This document shows positions 50,605-59,611 of a stretch of 64,000 bases of DNA, one piece after another. The position numbers and the translations under genes were made by a program. The stretch is from positions 744,001-808,000 of the forward strand of contig NC_015321.1 in the NCBI RefSeq assembly GCF_000194605.1. Reading direction: 5' to 3'. Positions within the stretch are counted from its first letter, which is position 1. Each line of letters begins with the position of its first letter. The notes under the pieces are model-generated. The model had not been told where the DNA came from. It saw only the letters and a program-made list of their open reading frames with translations, and made no database searches. The DNA comes from Fluviicola taffensis DSM 16823 (lineage in GTDB: Bacteria > Bacteroidota > Bacteroidia > Flavobacteriales_D > Crocinitomicaceae).

Positions 50605-50765
50605 AGGCCTGCATTATATCGTTCTTACAAATTTAGGTGGGAAGAAGCTCCTTTTTTCACAACATGTTACTTAAATGTTAACTAAGTTATTAACATTCAT
50701 TCTTCAACTATTCACAATTCATGAACTATTCTAAATTTAGGTTGTATCTTTATGAAAAGCACGGT

Positions 50766-51734
50766 ATGAAATTTTGTCAATTTATTGTCTTTTTACCTAT
50801 TCTATTGAATCTTTCAGCGTGTTCTACAGAAGACGAAAATGGTTCTAATGAGAAAACTCCCAATAGACTAACACTTTCTGGAAATCAGCAAAGAGATACT
50901 GTATTCTTAGATTTCGACATTCCAGAGCGAATCATTTTAGCACAAAGAACTGGTAAATTGGAACGTCTGTTGGAAAATCCTGAACTCAAAAAAAACAGTC
51001 TCATCGTTCAATTTGATGATTACGATGCTTTTGTTGAAATCAGTGGTGAAAAGGAAACTTTAAAAGATGAAATAACAAATGCTTTCAATAACGCTCCGAA
51101 ATCTTTGCAGGCTATTGAGAAAAAATGGCGTGATTTTGCAAACAAACTTAGCCCCGACAAATTAATGCCTAATTTCCCTAAAATTGAATATAAAGAGGAG
51201 GCTGAATTTATTGAAAAGACGCAAATCCAAGAAATTTATCAAACAATTATAAAGAAAGAACTTTCAATCAAAAACTACTTTCAAGTAAGCAAAGAAGATG
51301 GTTTCATTACAAAAGTATATGCCCACACTGATGATAACGTAAAGAAGAATACCCCCTTAATTTCTTATCATCCTAAAAAAGCAACAGTTACTACAAAAGC
51401 TTCTTTTATACTAACAAAGTCCATTCAACAAAAAATCGAAACAAACTTTGCTGTTAGAACTCCTGTTCTTGGGGAACACATTTTAAAAAAAGAAGACCAT
51501 CAAATTACCTATGCAATTACACTCCGTGAAAAGGTTACTCCGAAAAATTTACCCAAGTATTTCATCATTAATCTCGATGAAAATTTATTCACCGTTCCAA
51601 AGGAATTTGTGGGGGCAAACAATACCGTTTTATTCGTTTCAGACAAAGGAACAATCAAGCGAAAAGTGAAGTATAAAAACGGAACCTATTTCTTCTCTGA
51701 ATCTAAAAACACCATTACACTTCAAAGACCTTAA
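50766..51734 (+). CDS. Lipoprotein of unknown function
   Basis: The best start is the ATG at 50766 (MKFCQFIVFLPILLNLSAC), giving 322 residues with a lipobox LNLSAC and Cys19. The earlier in-frame ATG at 50721 would disrupt the signal peptide. A helical mid region (about 85-170, NAFNNAPKSLQAIEKKWRDF) is followed by strand-rich repeats, one of them VSKEDGFITKVYAHTDDNVKK. I find no enzyme motif. Its stop codon overlaps that of the minus-strand gene next to it by four bases, so the two transcripts are convergent and may interfere. Confidence 0.65.
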   Translation: MKFCQFIVFLPILLNLSACSTEDENGSNEKTPNRLTLSGNQQRDTVFLDFDIPERIILAQRTGKLERLLENPELKKNSLIVQFDDYDAFVEISGEKETLKDEITNAFNNAPKSLQAIEKKWRDFANKLSPDKLMPNFPKIEYKEEAEFIEKTQIQEIYQTIIKKELSIKNYFQVSKEDGFITKVYAHTDDNVKKNTPLISYHPKKATVTTKASFILTKSIQQKIETNFAVRTPVLGEHILKKEDHQITYAITLREKVTPKNLPKYFIINLDENLFTVPKEFVGANNTVLFVSDKGTIKRKVKYKNGTYFFSESKNTITLQRP

Positions 51735-52123
51735 CTTTTTTTCTTAATGAAGTAGTTATCCTGATATTCAATCGGATAACTTTGAACAACAATGGTGTCT
51801 GCTTTATAAAACAACGGCTCGTAACTATTATTTATTCCAAAAAGAATGTGATTGGGATCATCCAAAAAAGGCATTTTAGTTCTTGAAAATTTCATCTTGC
51901 GCTCCTTCTTACCATTTTTACTGAAGATAATTTGGTCTTTTTTGTTAATCACAATTGTAAATTGATTCGTGTCGTCTTTCGCAAAAGAAACAGAGCGGTC
52001 TGCAACCGATTTGTAAAATTCGTAGTCTCCTAATAAATCAGGATAGACTGTTTCAATTAATCCATCGCCTTTAAATGAACAAAGCAACAGTACAAAACTT
52101 ATGATAAAAAAATACTTCCCTTT
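51731..52123 (-). CDS. Small exported protein of unknown function
   Basis: With the ATG at 52123 (MKGKYFFIISFVLLLCSFKG) the product has 130 residues and a signal peptide whose cysteine at 16 (LLLCS) might be a lipobox, although the flanking residues are not ideal. The mature part is strand-rich (NQFTIVINKKDQIIFSKNGK, ADTIVVQSYPIEYQDNYFI) and basic. No family is recognised. It is convergent with the lipoprotein gene and divergent from the PorP/SprF-type gene. Confidence 0.6.
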   Translation of the reverse strand, partial: KGKYFFIISFVLLLCSFKGDGLIETVYPDLLGDYEFYKSVADRSVSFAKDDTNQFTIVINKKDQIIFSKNGKKERKMKFSRTKMPFLDDPNHILFGINNSYEPLFYKADTIVVQSYPIEYQDNYFIKKKS

Positions 52124-52178
52124 CATTCTAACGAAATTACCCAATTTAATTCATCTTCTATTCATTAGTTGATTGAAG

Positions 52179-52209
52179 TTGACCCTTCATTGATTTTATT
52201 GTATATTTG
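52179..52209 (+). promoter_or_regulatory. Promoter of the PorP/OmpA pair
   Basis: TTG (52179-52181), 20 bases, TATATTTG (52202-52209). Both elements and the spacing agree fully with the Bacteroidota -33/-7 consensus. The ATG starts at 52215, only five bases later, so the transcript should be leaderless or nearly so. Confidence 0.7.
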
Positions 52210-52214
52210 ATTTA

Positions 52215-53225
52215 ATGAGAAAAGGATACTCATACCTACTTACAGGATTTTTCGGATTGGCATGTAGTTTTAGCTTATTTGCTCAAGACATTCATTTTTC
52301 TCATTTGAACCGTCAACCAATTTATCAAAATCCGGCTAACACTGGTTTATTCGCTGGAGACATCCGGCTCACTGGTAATTACAAAGATCAATGGAGAAGC
52401 GTAACTGTCCCTTTCCAAACCTTTGCTTTTGCTGGTGATATGAAATGGAAAAAGAAAGGAATTAATTTTGGAGCACTCTTCTTTCACGACAATGTTGGTG
52501 ATGGATTTTACCAAACAATGGAATTCCTTGGAAGTATTGCTAAAAACTTGAAATTAACCAGTGATTCATCGCAAACGCTGAGTGTTGGAATTCAAGTTGG
52601 ATTAAATTATCGAAAGGTCAATATGGATAAGTTCTATTTCGATAATCAATTTAACGGACTCATTTTCGATGCAAGCTTACCAACCAATGAAGCCTATCAA
52701 AACGATAGTAGAGCAAATGTAACAAGTGCCGCAGGAGTTGTCCATTCTTTCTATTACGGGAAACATAATTCCATTAAAACTGGACTGAGTGGGCATAATC
52801 TAAACCGTCCAAATCAAGGTTTTTACGGTTCAAAAGTACTTCGTGATATTCGAGTTAGTGTTTTTTCTCAAGTAGATCATGCACTTACAAGAGAACTTGC
52901 AATTGTACCAGGAATTGGATTTAATATTCAAGGAAAATACCGAGAGCTCATTCTAGGATCACAAATTCGCTACACCTTAATAAACAAATTAGGAACTTAC
53001 CGAGCAGTTGATGGTGGATTGTGGTTTCGCTCCCGAGACGCCGTGGTTGTTCGTGTTGGTCTAGCCATTCAAAACTGGTCGGTTGCAATTAGTTACGATA
53101 CCAATATTTCCAAGTTAATTCCAGCAAGTACCGCTCGTGGCGGATTAGAGATTTCAGCAGAATATATCATTACTCGTTTCAAACCCAAAAAAGTCATTCA
53201 CCGCGTATGCCCAGATTATATTTAG
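52215..53225 (+). CDS. PorP/SprF-family type IX secretion protein
   Basis: Outer-membrane beta-barrel protein of 336 residues. The signal peptide (to about residue 24, SLFAQ) is followed directly by the family hallmark DIHFSHLNRQPIYQNPANTGLFAGDIRLTGNYKDQW. Strand repeats such as NFGALFFHDNVGDGFY and LSVGIQVGLNYRKV follow, ending in ISAEYIITRF plus a short basic tail. PorP and SprF proteins work with type IX secretion, SprF in export of the gliding adhesin SprB. Many paralogues pair with an OmpA-like partner as here. The next gene overlaps its end by 19 bases. Confidence 0.92.
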   Translation: MRKGYSYLLTGFFGLACSFSLFAQDIHFSHLNRQPIYQNPANTGLFAGDIRLTGNYKDQWRSVTVPFQTFAFAGDMKWKKKGINFGALFFHDNVGDGFYQTMEFLGSIAKNLKLTSDSSQTLSVGIQVGLNYRKVNMDKFYFDNQFNGLIFDASLPTNEAYQNDSRANVTSAAGVVHSFYYGKHNSIKTGLSGHNLNRPNQGFYGSKVLRDIRVSVFSQVDHALTRELAIVPGIGFNIQGKYRELILGSQIRYTLINKLGTYRAVDGGLWFRSRDAVVVRVGLAIQNWSVAISYDTNISKLIPASTARGGLEISAEYIITRFKPKKVIHRVCPDYI

Positions 53226-55450
53226 TCTTTTTTGCACTCATTTCATTTTCTAGCTTTGGTCAAAATTTATTGGGCAAGTATTTGGATTTTGCGGATGAGC
53301 AATATGCTAAAGGAGATTATATCTATGCGCTTCAATACTATGAAAAAGCGCTGGAACTCGATTCCAACAGTGTGAGTATTCTTTGGAAATATGCAGAATC
53401 CCTGCGAGCATACAAGGATTACCGCAAGGCAAGTTATTATTACAAAAAAGTATACGAAAAGGAAGAAACTGCCATTTACCCATCTAGTTTGTTGCAATGG
53501 GCATTGATGGAGAAGCAAAATGGTCATTACGCAGAAGCTATTGAATTGTTTAAACGAGCTAAAAAGAAATATGCCAAAGACAAACGAACCTACAATTACC
53601 TGAAATCAAAGCGGGAATTGGAATCGTGTTTATGGGCACAAACAGCACTAAAAGACACTTTAGACTTGGAGGAAATAGAACTTCCAAAGGGATTAAATAC
53701 CGTCAATTCAGAATTTGGACATACTGTTTCTCAAGGACAGTTTGTACTCTCTTCCATGCGCAGTAAAAAGGAAAATGTAGGGGAAGAAATGCTGGATGAT
53801 AATTATAAAAACCGCCTTTATTTTACCGCTTGGAAAGACAGTTTGAAAGAAGTTAATCCTGGATTATTAGAAACCCTCAACAAAGCGGATGTAAATACAG
53901 GAAATGGCTGTTTTTCTCCAGATGGAAAGCGATTCTATTACAGCAATTGCGGAGGAAATGAAAGTCAATTTAATTGTCAAATTTGGGTTTCATCTTTCCA
54001 AAACGGCAAATGGTCCAATCCAAATCCCTTGGGAGAAATCATCAATGAACCAGGAACAAATAATACAACTCCAGTCATCGCAGTGATTGAAAATGAAGAA
54101 TGGTTGATCTTTTCCTCCAACCGAGAAGACGGGAAAGGAGGAATGGATTTGTACTACTCCATCATCAAAAACAATGGAAATCAATTCTCAAAAGTAAGGG
54201 CTTTGAATGCCGCGAACTCATTAGACAACGATATTAGTCCCTTTTACAATGCCGAAAAGAAACGCTTGTACTTCTCCTCTTCCTGGTACGATGGCTTTGG
54301 TGGATACGATGTATTCTATTTGGAACTTAAAAATGGCCGATTTGGAGAACCTCAAAATTTGGGGATTCCGATTAATAGTTCTGCAAATGATTTGTACTAT
54401 TTCGAAGACAGAGACAGTATGTACGTTTCAAGTAATCGAATTGGAGTTCAATACGTAAAAAATCCAACGTGTTGCAGCGACATTTTCGGATTCAAACACC
54501 CTCGAATTATCATTCCAGAAACGAAAAAAGAAACCTTGGCGGAGTTGAATAAACGCTTACCCGTAACTCTTTACTTCCATAATGACGTTCCTGATCCGCG
54601 TTCCAAAGAACCAACAACAAAGGTCAATTACATCAGTAGTTATAACGATTACATTGCCATGCTCCCCGAATATAGAAAGGAATATGCAAAAGGATTGAGT
54701 GGCGAAAAAATTGTTGAGGCAGAAGAAGACATTGAAAGTTTCTTCCTACAATATGTAGAGCAAGGAGTGAAAGATTTGACCTTATTTCAAAATTTGCTTT
54801 TAGAGGAATTACAAAAAGGATTTCAAATTCGTTTGAACGTACGCGGATTTGCTTCTCCCTTAGCGAAAACGGAATACAACGTAGCTCTAACTCAAAGACG
54901 TATCATGTCATTGAATAATTATTTACGCGTTTATGACAACGGTATTTTTGCGCCTTATTTAGACGGCACATCGTCCAATGGAGGAAAATTGGAACTTGCA
55001 GGAGTTCCATTTGGCGAATACACAGCCAATCAGATTACGAGTGACAATCCAAATGACGTGAAAAATTCCGTTTTTTCTAGAGCAGCTGCAAGAGAGCGGA
55101 AAATTGAAATCCAAAGTGTGAGCTATCTAGAAACGGACTCCATATTCTTCTTTGTGGATTGCCTTCCAAACGTCATTACTCTAGGTAAAATTCAACAAAC
55201 GGAGCAAAAAATTCAATTTTCGGTGTACAACAATCATGCGAAAAATTTAAAGATTAGTGCCATCAAAACAGAAGGCGATTACCTGAATTTCACCTTCAAC
55301 CAAAGTATTTCACCCAAAGGAAATTCGGTGATTCAAGCAACTTCTATCAAAAAGCTCCCTGATGGCATTTTCTCCTTCCACATTCTCATTTATTTTGAAG
55401 GATATCCAACTCCCATTAAGCTAATGGTGTTAGGAGAAACACCTAAGTAG
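53207..55450 (+). CDS. TPR/beta-propeller/OmpA-like envelope protein
   Basis: A 747-residue exported protein (MPRLYLVFFALISFSSFG signal). Residues 20-130 carry TPR-type repeats (YIYALQYYEKALELDSNSVSILWKYAESL). About 155-440 form a PD40/WD40-like propeller with repeated CFSPDGKRFYYSNCGG, LIFSSNREDGKGGMDLYYS and LYFSSSWYDGFGGYDVFY. An OmpA-like peptidoglycan-binding domain lies near 545-655 (VRGFASPLAKTEYNVALTQRR). The last 100 residues are Ig-like. This architecture, behind a PorP-like barrel, is that of the PorE-type partner which ties the secretion complex to the peptidoglycan. Confidence 0.9.
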   Translation: MPRLYLVFFALISFSSFGQNLLGKYLDFADEQYAKGDYIYALQYYEKALELDSNSVSILWKYAESLRAYKDYRKASYYYKKVYEKEETAIYPSSLLQWALMEKQNGHYAEAIELFKRAKKKYAKDKRTYNYLKSKRELESCLWAQTALKDTLDLEEIELPKGLNTVNSEFGHTVSQGQFVLSSMRSKKENVGEEMLDDNYKNRLYFTAWKDSLKEVNPGLLETLNKADVNTGNGCFSPDGKRFYYSNCGGNESQFNCQIWVSSFQNGKWSNPNPLGEIINEPGTNNTTPVIAVIENEEWLIFSSNREDGKGGMDLYYSIIKNNGNQFSKVRALNAANSLDNDISPFYNAEKKRLYFSSSWYDGFGGYDVFYLELKNGRFGEPQNLGIPINSSANDLYYFEDRDSMYVSSNRIGVQYVKNPTCCSDIFGFKHPRIIIPETKKETLAELNKRLPVTLYFHNDVPDPRSKEPTTKVNYISSYNDYIAMLPEYRKEYAKGLSGEKIVEAEEDIESFFLQYVEQGVKDLTLFQNLLLEELQKGFQIRLNVRGFASPLAKTEYNVALTQRRIMSLNNYLRVYDNGIFAPYLDGTSSNGGKLELAGVPFGEYTANQITSDNPNDVKNSVFSRAAARERKIEIQSVSYLETDSIFFFVDCLPNVITLGKIQQTEQKIQFSVYNNHAKNLKISAIKTEGDYLNFTFNQSISPKGNSVIQATSIKKLPDGIFSFHILIYFEGYPTPIKLMVLGETPK

Positions 55451-55491
55451 AATTTATTGATTTGAATCCCTATAGAAATCGGGATAAAATG

Positions 55492-55499
55492 TATCTTTG
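55492..55499 (+). promoter_or_regulatory. -7 promoter element of the acyltransferase operon
   Basis: TATCTTTG followed by C, exact consensus, 16 bases upstream of the ATG at 55516. An imperfect hairpin ATCCC/GGGAT (55465-55485) just before it may be the terminator of the preceding pair. Confidence 0.5.
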
Positions 55500-55515
55500 C
55501 TCGTAAATTCAAACT

Positions 55516-56775
55516 ATGTCACTAGAAAATGGTTCGCTGCCATTAGCGGCTCGTCCTCGGTTAAAGTTTATAGATATGGCACGCTCTATTGCCATTCTAA
55601 TGATGCTTGAGGGCCATTTCACAGGTTCTGCTTTGGCAGATAGATACCGCGATGACAACAATTGGCTTTTCAGTTTTTGGCACAATCTTCACGGACTTAC
55701 CTCTCCTCTATTCTTTGCGGTAACAGGTGTTGTATTTATCTATTTATTAAGTCGATCTACAGACGAGCCTTTCTTTCAAAACGAACGTGTAAAAAAAGGA
55801 TTTGGACGGGTGAGAATGCTTTTATTTTGGGGGTATTTCATTCAATTTGACCTGATTACTTTTGCTCGAGACACGTACTACGGGTTCGAAGATTTATTCA
55901 AAGGTGGAACACGCGGTTTTGTATATCATTTAGATTGGTTTCAAGCATTTCATGTTCTACAGTCAATCGGATTCGGAATTTTCTTCCTGCTTTTAGTTTT
56001 TGGAATTTATAAGCTCATCAAAAAAGGACCTCTTTATCTATACTATTTGATTGCAGCATTGGTCATTTTTGTTATTTATGGATACTTGAAAGAACACATC
56101 AAATTGTATGGAGTATCTGAAGGAATCAAAACTGCGAAAGATCCAAGTGCATTTATTCCTAGTGGGGCTCCTAAATTCGTTCAAAACATGATTTATGGTC
56201 AATTTTCTGATTTCAGTTTCGTGCGTTATTCCGGTTATGTATTGATGGGGGGAATGATTGGAGCAATTATCAGACAATTTGAACGTAATGTTCGTAAATG
56301 GTGGTTTGGAATCACATTTATTCTTATCGGTTTGTTCTTCAATATTGTCGGTCAATCACTCTTTCATGAATTAGATCAATTGACTGATTGGATTGGATTA
56401 ACAGGGCATGGCTGCTTTGAAAACAACACAACAGGATTTGCCCGAATGGGGCAGGTTGCAATACTTTTAGGAACGTTGATGCTTGTCGATGCTAACTTTA
56501 AAATCAATGCTCCTTTATTCCTGAAAATGGGTCAAACGACTTTCCCCGTATACATTGTTCATGTGATTATTCTTTACGGTGGAATTATTGGCATAGGCCT
56601 TGATCCATCAGCATGGTATCATCGTCAATTTGATCCATGGGTAGCAATCTCAATTTCAGCATTTTTCATTACTGTATTTGTATTCATGGTGAAGTATATT
56701 GAACCATTAACAGAAACTTATTACAAAGTCTTTGGGATTTTTTACCCGAAACGAAAAAAACGTCTAAATGAATAA
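55516..56775 (+). CDS. Membrane acyltransferase-like protein (HGSNAT/DUF1624 type)
   Basis: A 419-residue inner-membrane protein with ten or more hydrophobic helices. RLKFIDMARSIAILMMLEGHFTG near 15-37, then LTSPLFFAVTGVVF, is the start typical of heparan-alpha-glucosaminide N-acetyltransferase/YeiB-like proteins, where the His in the first helix takes part in acyl transfer across the membrane. The C-terminal part contains TTFPVYIVHVIILYGG, also familiar from this superfamily. It could acetylate a surface polysaccharide. It overlaps the SGNH hydrolase gene by eight bases, which suggests a joint role in adding and removing acyl groups. Confidence 0.78.
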   Translation: MSLENGSLPLAARPRLKFIDMARSIAILMMLEGHFTGSALADRYRDDNNWLFSFWHNLHGLTSPLFFAVTGVVFIYLLSRSTDEPFFQNERVKKGFGRVRMLLFWGYFIQFDLITFARDTYYGFEDLFKGGTRGFVYHLDWFQAFHVLQSIGFGIFFLLLVFGIYKLIKKGPLYLYYLIAALVIFVIYGYLKEHIKLYGVSEGIKTAKDPSAFIPSGAPKFVQNMIYGQFSDFSFVRYSGYVLMGGMIGAIIRQFERNVRKWWFGITFILIGLFFNIVGQSLFHELDQLTDWIGLTGHGCFENNTTGFARMGQVAILLGTLMLVDANFKINAPLFLKMGQTTFPVYIVHVIILYGGIIGIGLDPSAWYHRQFDPWVAISISAFFITVFVFMVKYIEPLTETYYKVFGIFYPKRKKRLNE

Positions 56776-57799
56776 ATTAGCTCTATTTTTTTCTTTTTTG
56801 ACGGGCTGTTGTGTAGCCCAACAACCGACGAATGTCTTATTTATTGGAAATAGTTTTACGCATATGAATAATATGCCTAAGATTTTCGAACACTTAGCAA
56901 ATTCGTTAGGTAAAAACGTTTATGCGGATTCCATTGCGGTAAGTGGAAGTACTTTAAAAGCACATAGTGAACGACCTAGTACTTATGCTAAAATGAAAAG
57001 ACGCAAATGGGATTATGTCTTAATCCAAGGCTTTTCGCGTGAATTTGCTGAGGACAGCTCTGTGATACGCACAGAATCTATTCCATATGCCAAAATACTC
57101 ATTGATAGTCTGCTCAAAACAAGCCCATGTGCTCAAATTTACTTTTACATGACTTGGGGATATGAAAAAGGATATCCAGAACAGCCTGCAAATGACACCT
57201 ACGAAAAAATGCAACAACGTATTTCCAATGGATATATGCTAATGAGTGATTCCTTAAATTATCCTCTTATTCCTGTTGGAATGGTTTGGAAGAATATCCG
57301 TGAAATGCATCCTACCATTGACTTATATTTTACAGATCGTTATCACCCAAATGCATTAGGTAGTTTTACAGCTGCCTGCACCGCATATACGTCTATTTTC
57401 AAAGAGTCTCCTGTTGGTGGAACAGCACCAAAACGAGTAGATAGTACCTACTGGAAGGTCATTGAGCAAACGGCTGCAGCAATTGTATTGAAAAATTTGA
57501 ATCTCTATAAACTGAATCAAACAAGGGTATTTAACATTAAAGAAACCCCAATACTTGATTTTAAGGTTAAGGAAAATTGGTTGGCTGCACAGTTTACAAA
57601 TGTAAGCAACAATAAAGGCGACTATTATTGGGATTTTGGAGATGGAATAACATCGACTAAAAAGAATCCGAAACATTATTACAAAACGACAGGAACTTAC
57701 ACCGTAACTCTTCACATGAGGCAAAATTGCAACAACTTTAAGTTGAAGAAAATTATCACTGTATCCAATAAGGTAAAGAGGGGAAATTCAACGAAATAA
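56768..57799 (+). CDS. Exported SGNH hydrolase with PKD domain
   Basis: A 343-residue secreted esterase-like protein (signal to about 18). The SGNH block I is GNSFTH (27-32), block II lies near 59-65 with SGST, and the catalytic D190 and H193 are in TDRYHPNALGS. An Ig-like PKD domain follows at about 262-335 (YYWDFGDGITSTKKNPKHYYKTTGTYTVTLHM). The likely reaction is deacylation of a carbohydrate or lipid. The overlap with the acyltransferase gene implies a shared substrate. A paralogue lacking the PKD domain lies tail to tail with it. Confidence 0.85.
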   Translation: MNKLALFFSFLTGCCVAQQPTNVLFIGNSFTHMNNMPKIFEHLANSLGKNVYADSIAVSGSTLKAHSERPSTYAKMKRRKWDYVLIQGFSREFAEDSSVIRTESIPYAKILIDSLLKTSPCAQIYFYMTWGYEKGYPEQPANDTYEKMQQRISNGYMLMSDSLNYPLIPVGMVWKNIREMHPTIDLYFTDRYHPNALGSFTAACTAYTSIFKESPVGGTAPKRVDSTYWKVIEQTAAAIVLKNLNLYKLNQTRVFNIKETPILDFKVKENWLAAQFTNVSNNKGDYYWDFGDGITSTKKNPKHYYKTTGTYTVTLHMRQNCNNFKLKKIITVSNKVKRGNSTK

Positions 57800-57810
57800 T
57801 ATCTGATTGA

Positions 57811-58584
57811 TTAAATGGAATCTTTCAAAAAAAAATTAAAGTCTTTTGTCTTAAATTCTTTTCCTATAAAATACTGAATCTGACTGTATTCAGTATTGTC
57901 ATAAATAGAAACATTACTAGCTCCAACAGGACTTTTTCCAATAATTACGGAATACATCGTACACGCAACTAAGTATGATCCTGAATAAGACGGATGAGAG
58001 TTGTCTCTCACATACAAGTTTGATTTTGGGTACTTTAAACTATATGCCCTCCAAACTTTTCCCACTGGAATAACGGGGGTTTTATACCTGTTTCTAAGAT
58101 TAGAATATCCATCTGAAACAGCCATTAGCATTGAGTCAGGATTAGCAAAGCGCTTTATTTTTCTATCCCCATTTTTATAAGGCCAAGTCATATAAAAATA
58201 AACCTTGGCTTGTTTTTGAGTTGTGTGAATTAACCCTAATAGTTTATCTAAAGCAGGAAAAGTTTTTTCTTTAAATCGAACAGAATCTCTTAGCATATCT
58301 CTAGAGGAACCTTGCAACACAATGACATCCCAATTCTCTTTTCGAAGTGCACGTTCGAGCTTTTTTCGTTTTGCTTGAAGATAAAAGGTGTATTTACCCC
58401 TTGTTATGTGTGTCACTGAAATATCATCCCCTTTTGACTTTGCAATTTCCTCAAAAAGCTTCGGCATGTTGTTTCGGTAGGTATAGCTATTACCTACAAA
58501 TAAAACACGTATTGTTTTCTGCGATTCAGAACAAGAAAAACCAATAAGGAGGAATAAGAAAATATACCAGATATTTCCCTTCAT
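57811..58584 (-). CDS. SGNH hydrolase-like lipoprotein
   Basis: A 257-residue paralogue of the neighbouring hydrolase, here lipid-anchored (LIGFSC, Cys18). Shared blocks are VLFVGNSYTYRNNMPKLFEEIAK (28-50), WDVIVLQGSSRDM, VYFYMTWPYK, PVIPVGKVWR, and DNSHPSYSGSYLVAC with the Asp-x-x-His catalytic pair. The PKD domain is absent. It runs convergent with its paralogue with 11 bases between stop codons. Three bases after its start, on the same strand, the HIT gene ends, so the greA-HIT-SGNH genes may form one transcript. Confidence 0.85.
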   Translation of the reverse strand: MKGNIWYIFLFLLIGFSCSESQKTIRVLFVGNSYTYRNNMPKLFEEIAKSKGDDISVTHITRGKYTFYLQAKRKKLERALRKENWDVIVLQGSSRDMLRDSVRFKEKTFPALDKLLGLIHTTQKQAKVYFYMTWPYKNGDRKIKRFANPDSMLMAVSDGYSNLRNRYKTPVIPVGKVWRAYSLKYPKSNLYVRDNSHPSYSGSYLVACTMYSVIIGKSPVGASNVSIYDNTEYSQIQYFIGKEFKTKDFNFFLKDSI

Positions 58585-58587
58585 TAA

Positions 58588-58977
58588 TTATGCGTTTTGA
58601 ATATCTTGTGCAATTTGAGCCAACTCTTCGTTACTCAAAGTCATTTTTTCTTGTGCAAAATTCATATCGGCTATTCCGTTTATTGGAATCAAATGAATGT
58701 GTGCATGTGGAACCTCCAAACCAATAACTGTCACCCCAATTTTGCGGCAAGGAAACACTTTTTTAATTTTATGAGAAATCGATTTTGCAAAAATCATCAT
58801 ATCAGCAAGTTCATCATCCTCCATATCGAAAATATAATCTATTTCCTTTTTGGGGATAACCAAAGCATGTCCTTTTCTCAAAGGCATAATATCTAAAAAT
58901 GCTAAGAAGTTCTCATTCTCTGCAATTTTATGGCAAGGTATTTCCCCTGAAATGATTTTTGAAAAGATGGTTGCCAT
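58588..58977 (-). CDS. HIT-family nucleotide hydrolase
   Basis: A 129-residue HIT protein (histidine triad). The catalytic motif is VPHAHIHLIPI with H91, H93 and H95. The early block FSKIISGEIPCHKIAENENFLAFLDIMP is typical of the Hint branch, which hydrolyses adenosine phosphoramidates. A purine-nucleotide housekeeping role is likely. Its ATG overlaps the greA stop codon (TAATG), so it is translated with greA. A gene order greA-HIT is often seen in Bacteroidota, as far as I remember. Confidence 0.93.
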   Translation of the reverse strand: MATIFSKIISGEIPCHKIAENENFLAFLDIMPLRKGHALVIPKKEIDYIFDMEDDELADMMIFAKSISHKIKKVFPCRKIGVTVIGLEVPHAHIHLIPINGIADMNFAQEKMTLSNEELAQIAQDIQNA

Positions 58978-59450
58978 TACCTTGTGATATCCATTACTTC
59001 AAACTTCACGATTCCATTTGGTGTTTGAACATCAGCTACATCACCTACTTTCTTACCAAGGAGACCTTTTCCGATAGGAGAATCGATTGATATTTTCTTT
59101 AATTTCAAATCAGCTTCGCTTTCTGCAACAATCGTGTATTCCATTTCCATCCCGTTGTTGACATTTTTTATCTTCACACAAGACAAAATCAACACTTTTG
59201 AATTATCCATGATTGAATTATCAATGATTCTAGCTTTGGATAACAATGCGTCCATCTTTGAAATTTTCATTTCCAACAACCCTTGAGCTTCTTTTGCTGC
59301 ATCATACTCAGCATTCTCTGATAAATCTCCTTTATCTCTTGCTTCAGCAATTTGTTCTGATATACGCGGACGTTGAACTGTTTTCATTTCATGCAATTCA
59401 TCCTTCAACTTCTTAAGGCCTTCTTCTGTATAATATGCGAAATCTGACAT
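58977..59450 (-). CDS. greA: Transcription elongation factor GreA
   Basis: Rescues backtracked RNA polymerase by stimulating transcript cleavage. The 157 residues show the two-domain form: an N-terminal antiparallel coiled coil with acidic tip residues in ARDKGDLSENAEYDAAKEAQ (about 35-54), then the FKBP-like domain ending in VGDVADVQTPNGIVKFEVMDI. The signature region ISIDSPIGKGLLGKKVGD is clear. It is followed by the HIT gene with a one-base overlap and preceded by a small hairpin (59488-59506). Confidence 0.95.
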   Translation of the reverse strand: MSDFAYYTEEGLKKLKDELHEMKTVQRPRISEQIAEARDKGDLSENAEYDAAKEAQGLLEMKISKMDALLSKARIIDNSIMDNSKVLILSCVKIKNVNNGMEMEYTIVAESEADLKLKKISIDSPIGKGLLGKKVGDVADVQTPNGIVKFEVMDITR

Positions 59451-59487
59451 AATCTTTTATTCTGTTATAAGCTATAAATAACAACAA

Positions 59488-59506
59488 GAGAGCCCAATGG
59501 ACTCTC
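59488..59506 (-). terminator. Possible terminator behind the giant secreted protein
   Basis: GAGAG (59488-59492) pairs with CTCTC (59502-59506), with two further C-G pairs inside after one mismatch. It lies between the stop of the 1403-residue gene and greA on the minus strand. The T tract is poor, so it is only a candidate. Confidence 0.4.
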
Positions 59507-59611
59507 CTGTTACAACAAATATATGTTTTTTTATCTATCGAAACAATATCATTTCTCTTATTTTAACTTGTTTTTTAAGCCAAATAGGATCATTCTATTT
59601 AACAGAATTGA

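Noticed and set aside
59461-59611. Additional small gene between greA and the giant secreted protein
   Set aside because: Stops in all frames and no start with protein-like sequence. Only a weak hairpin is present.
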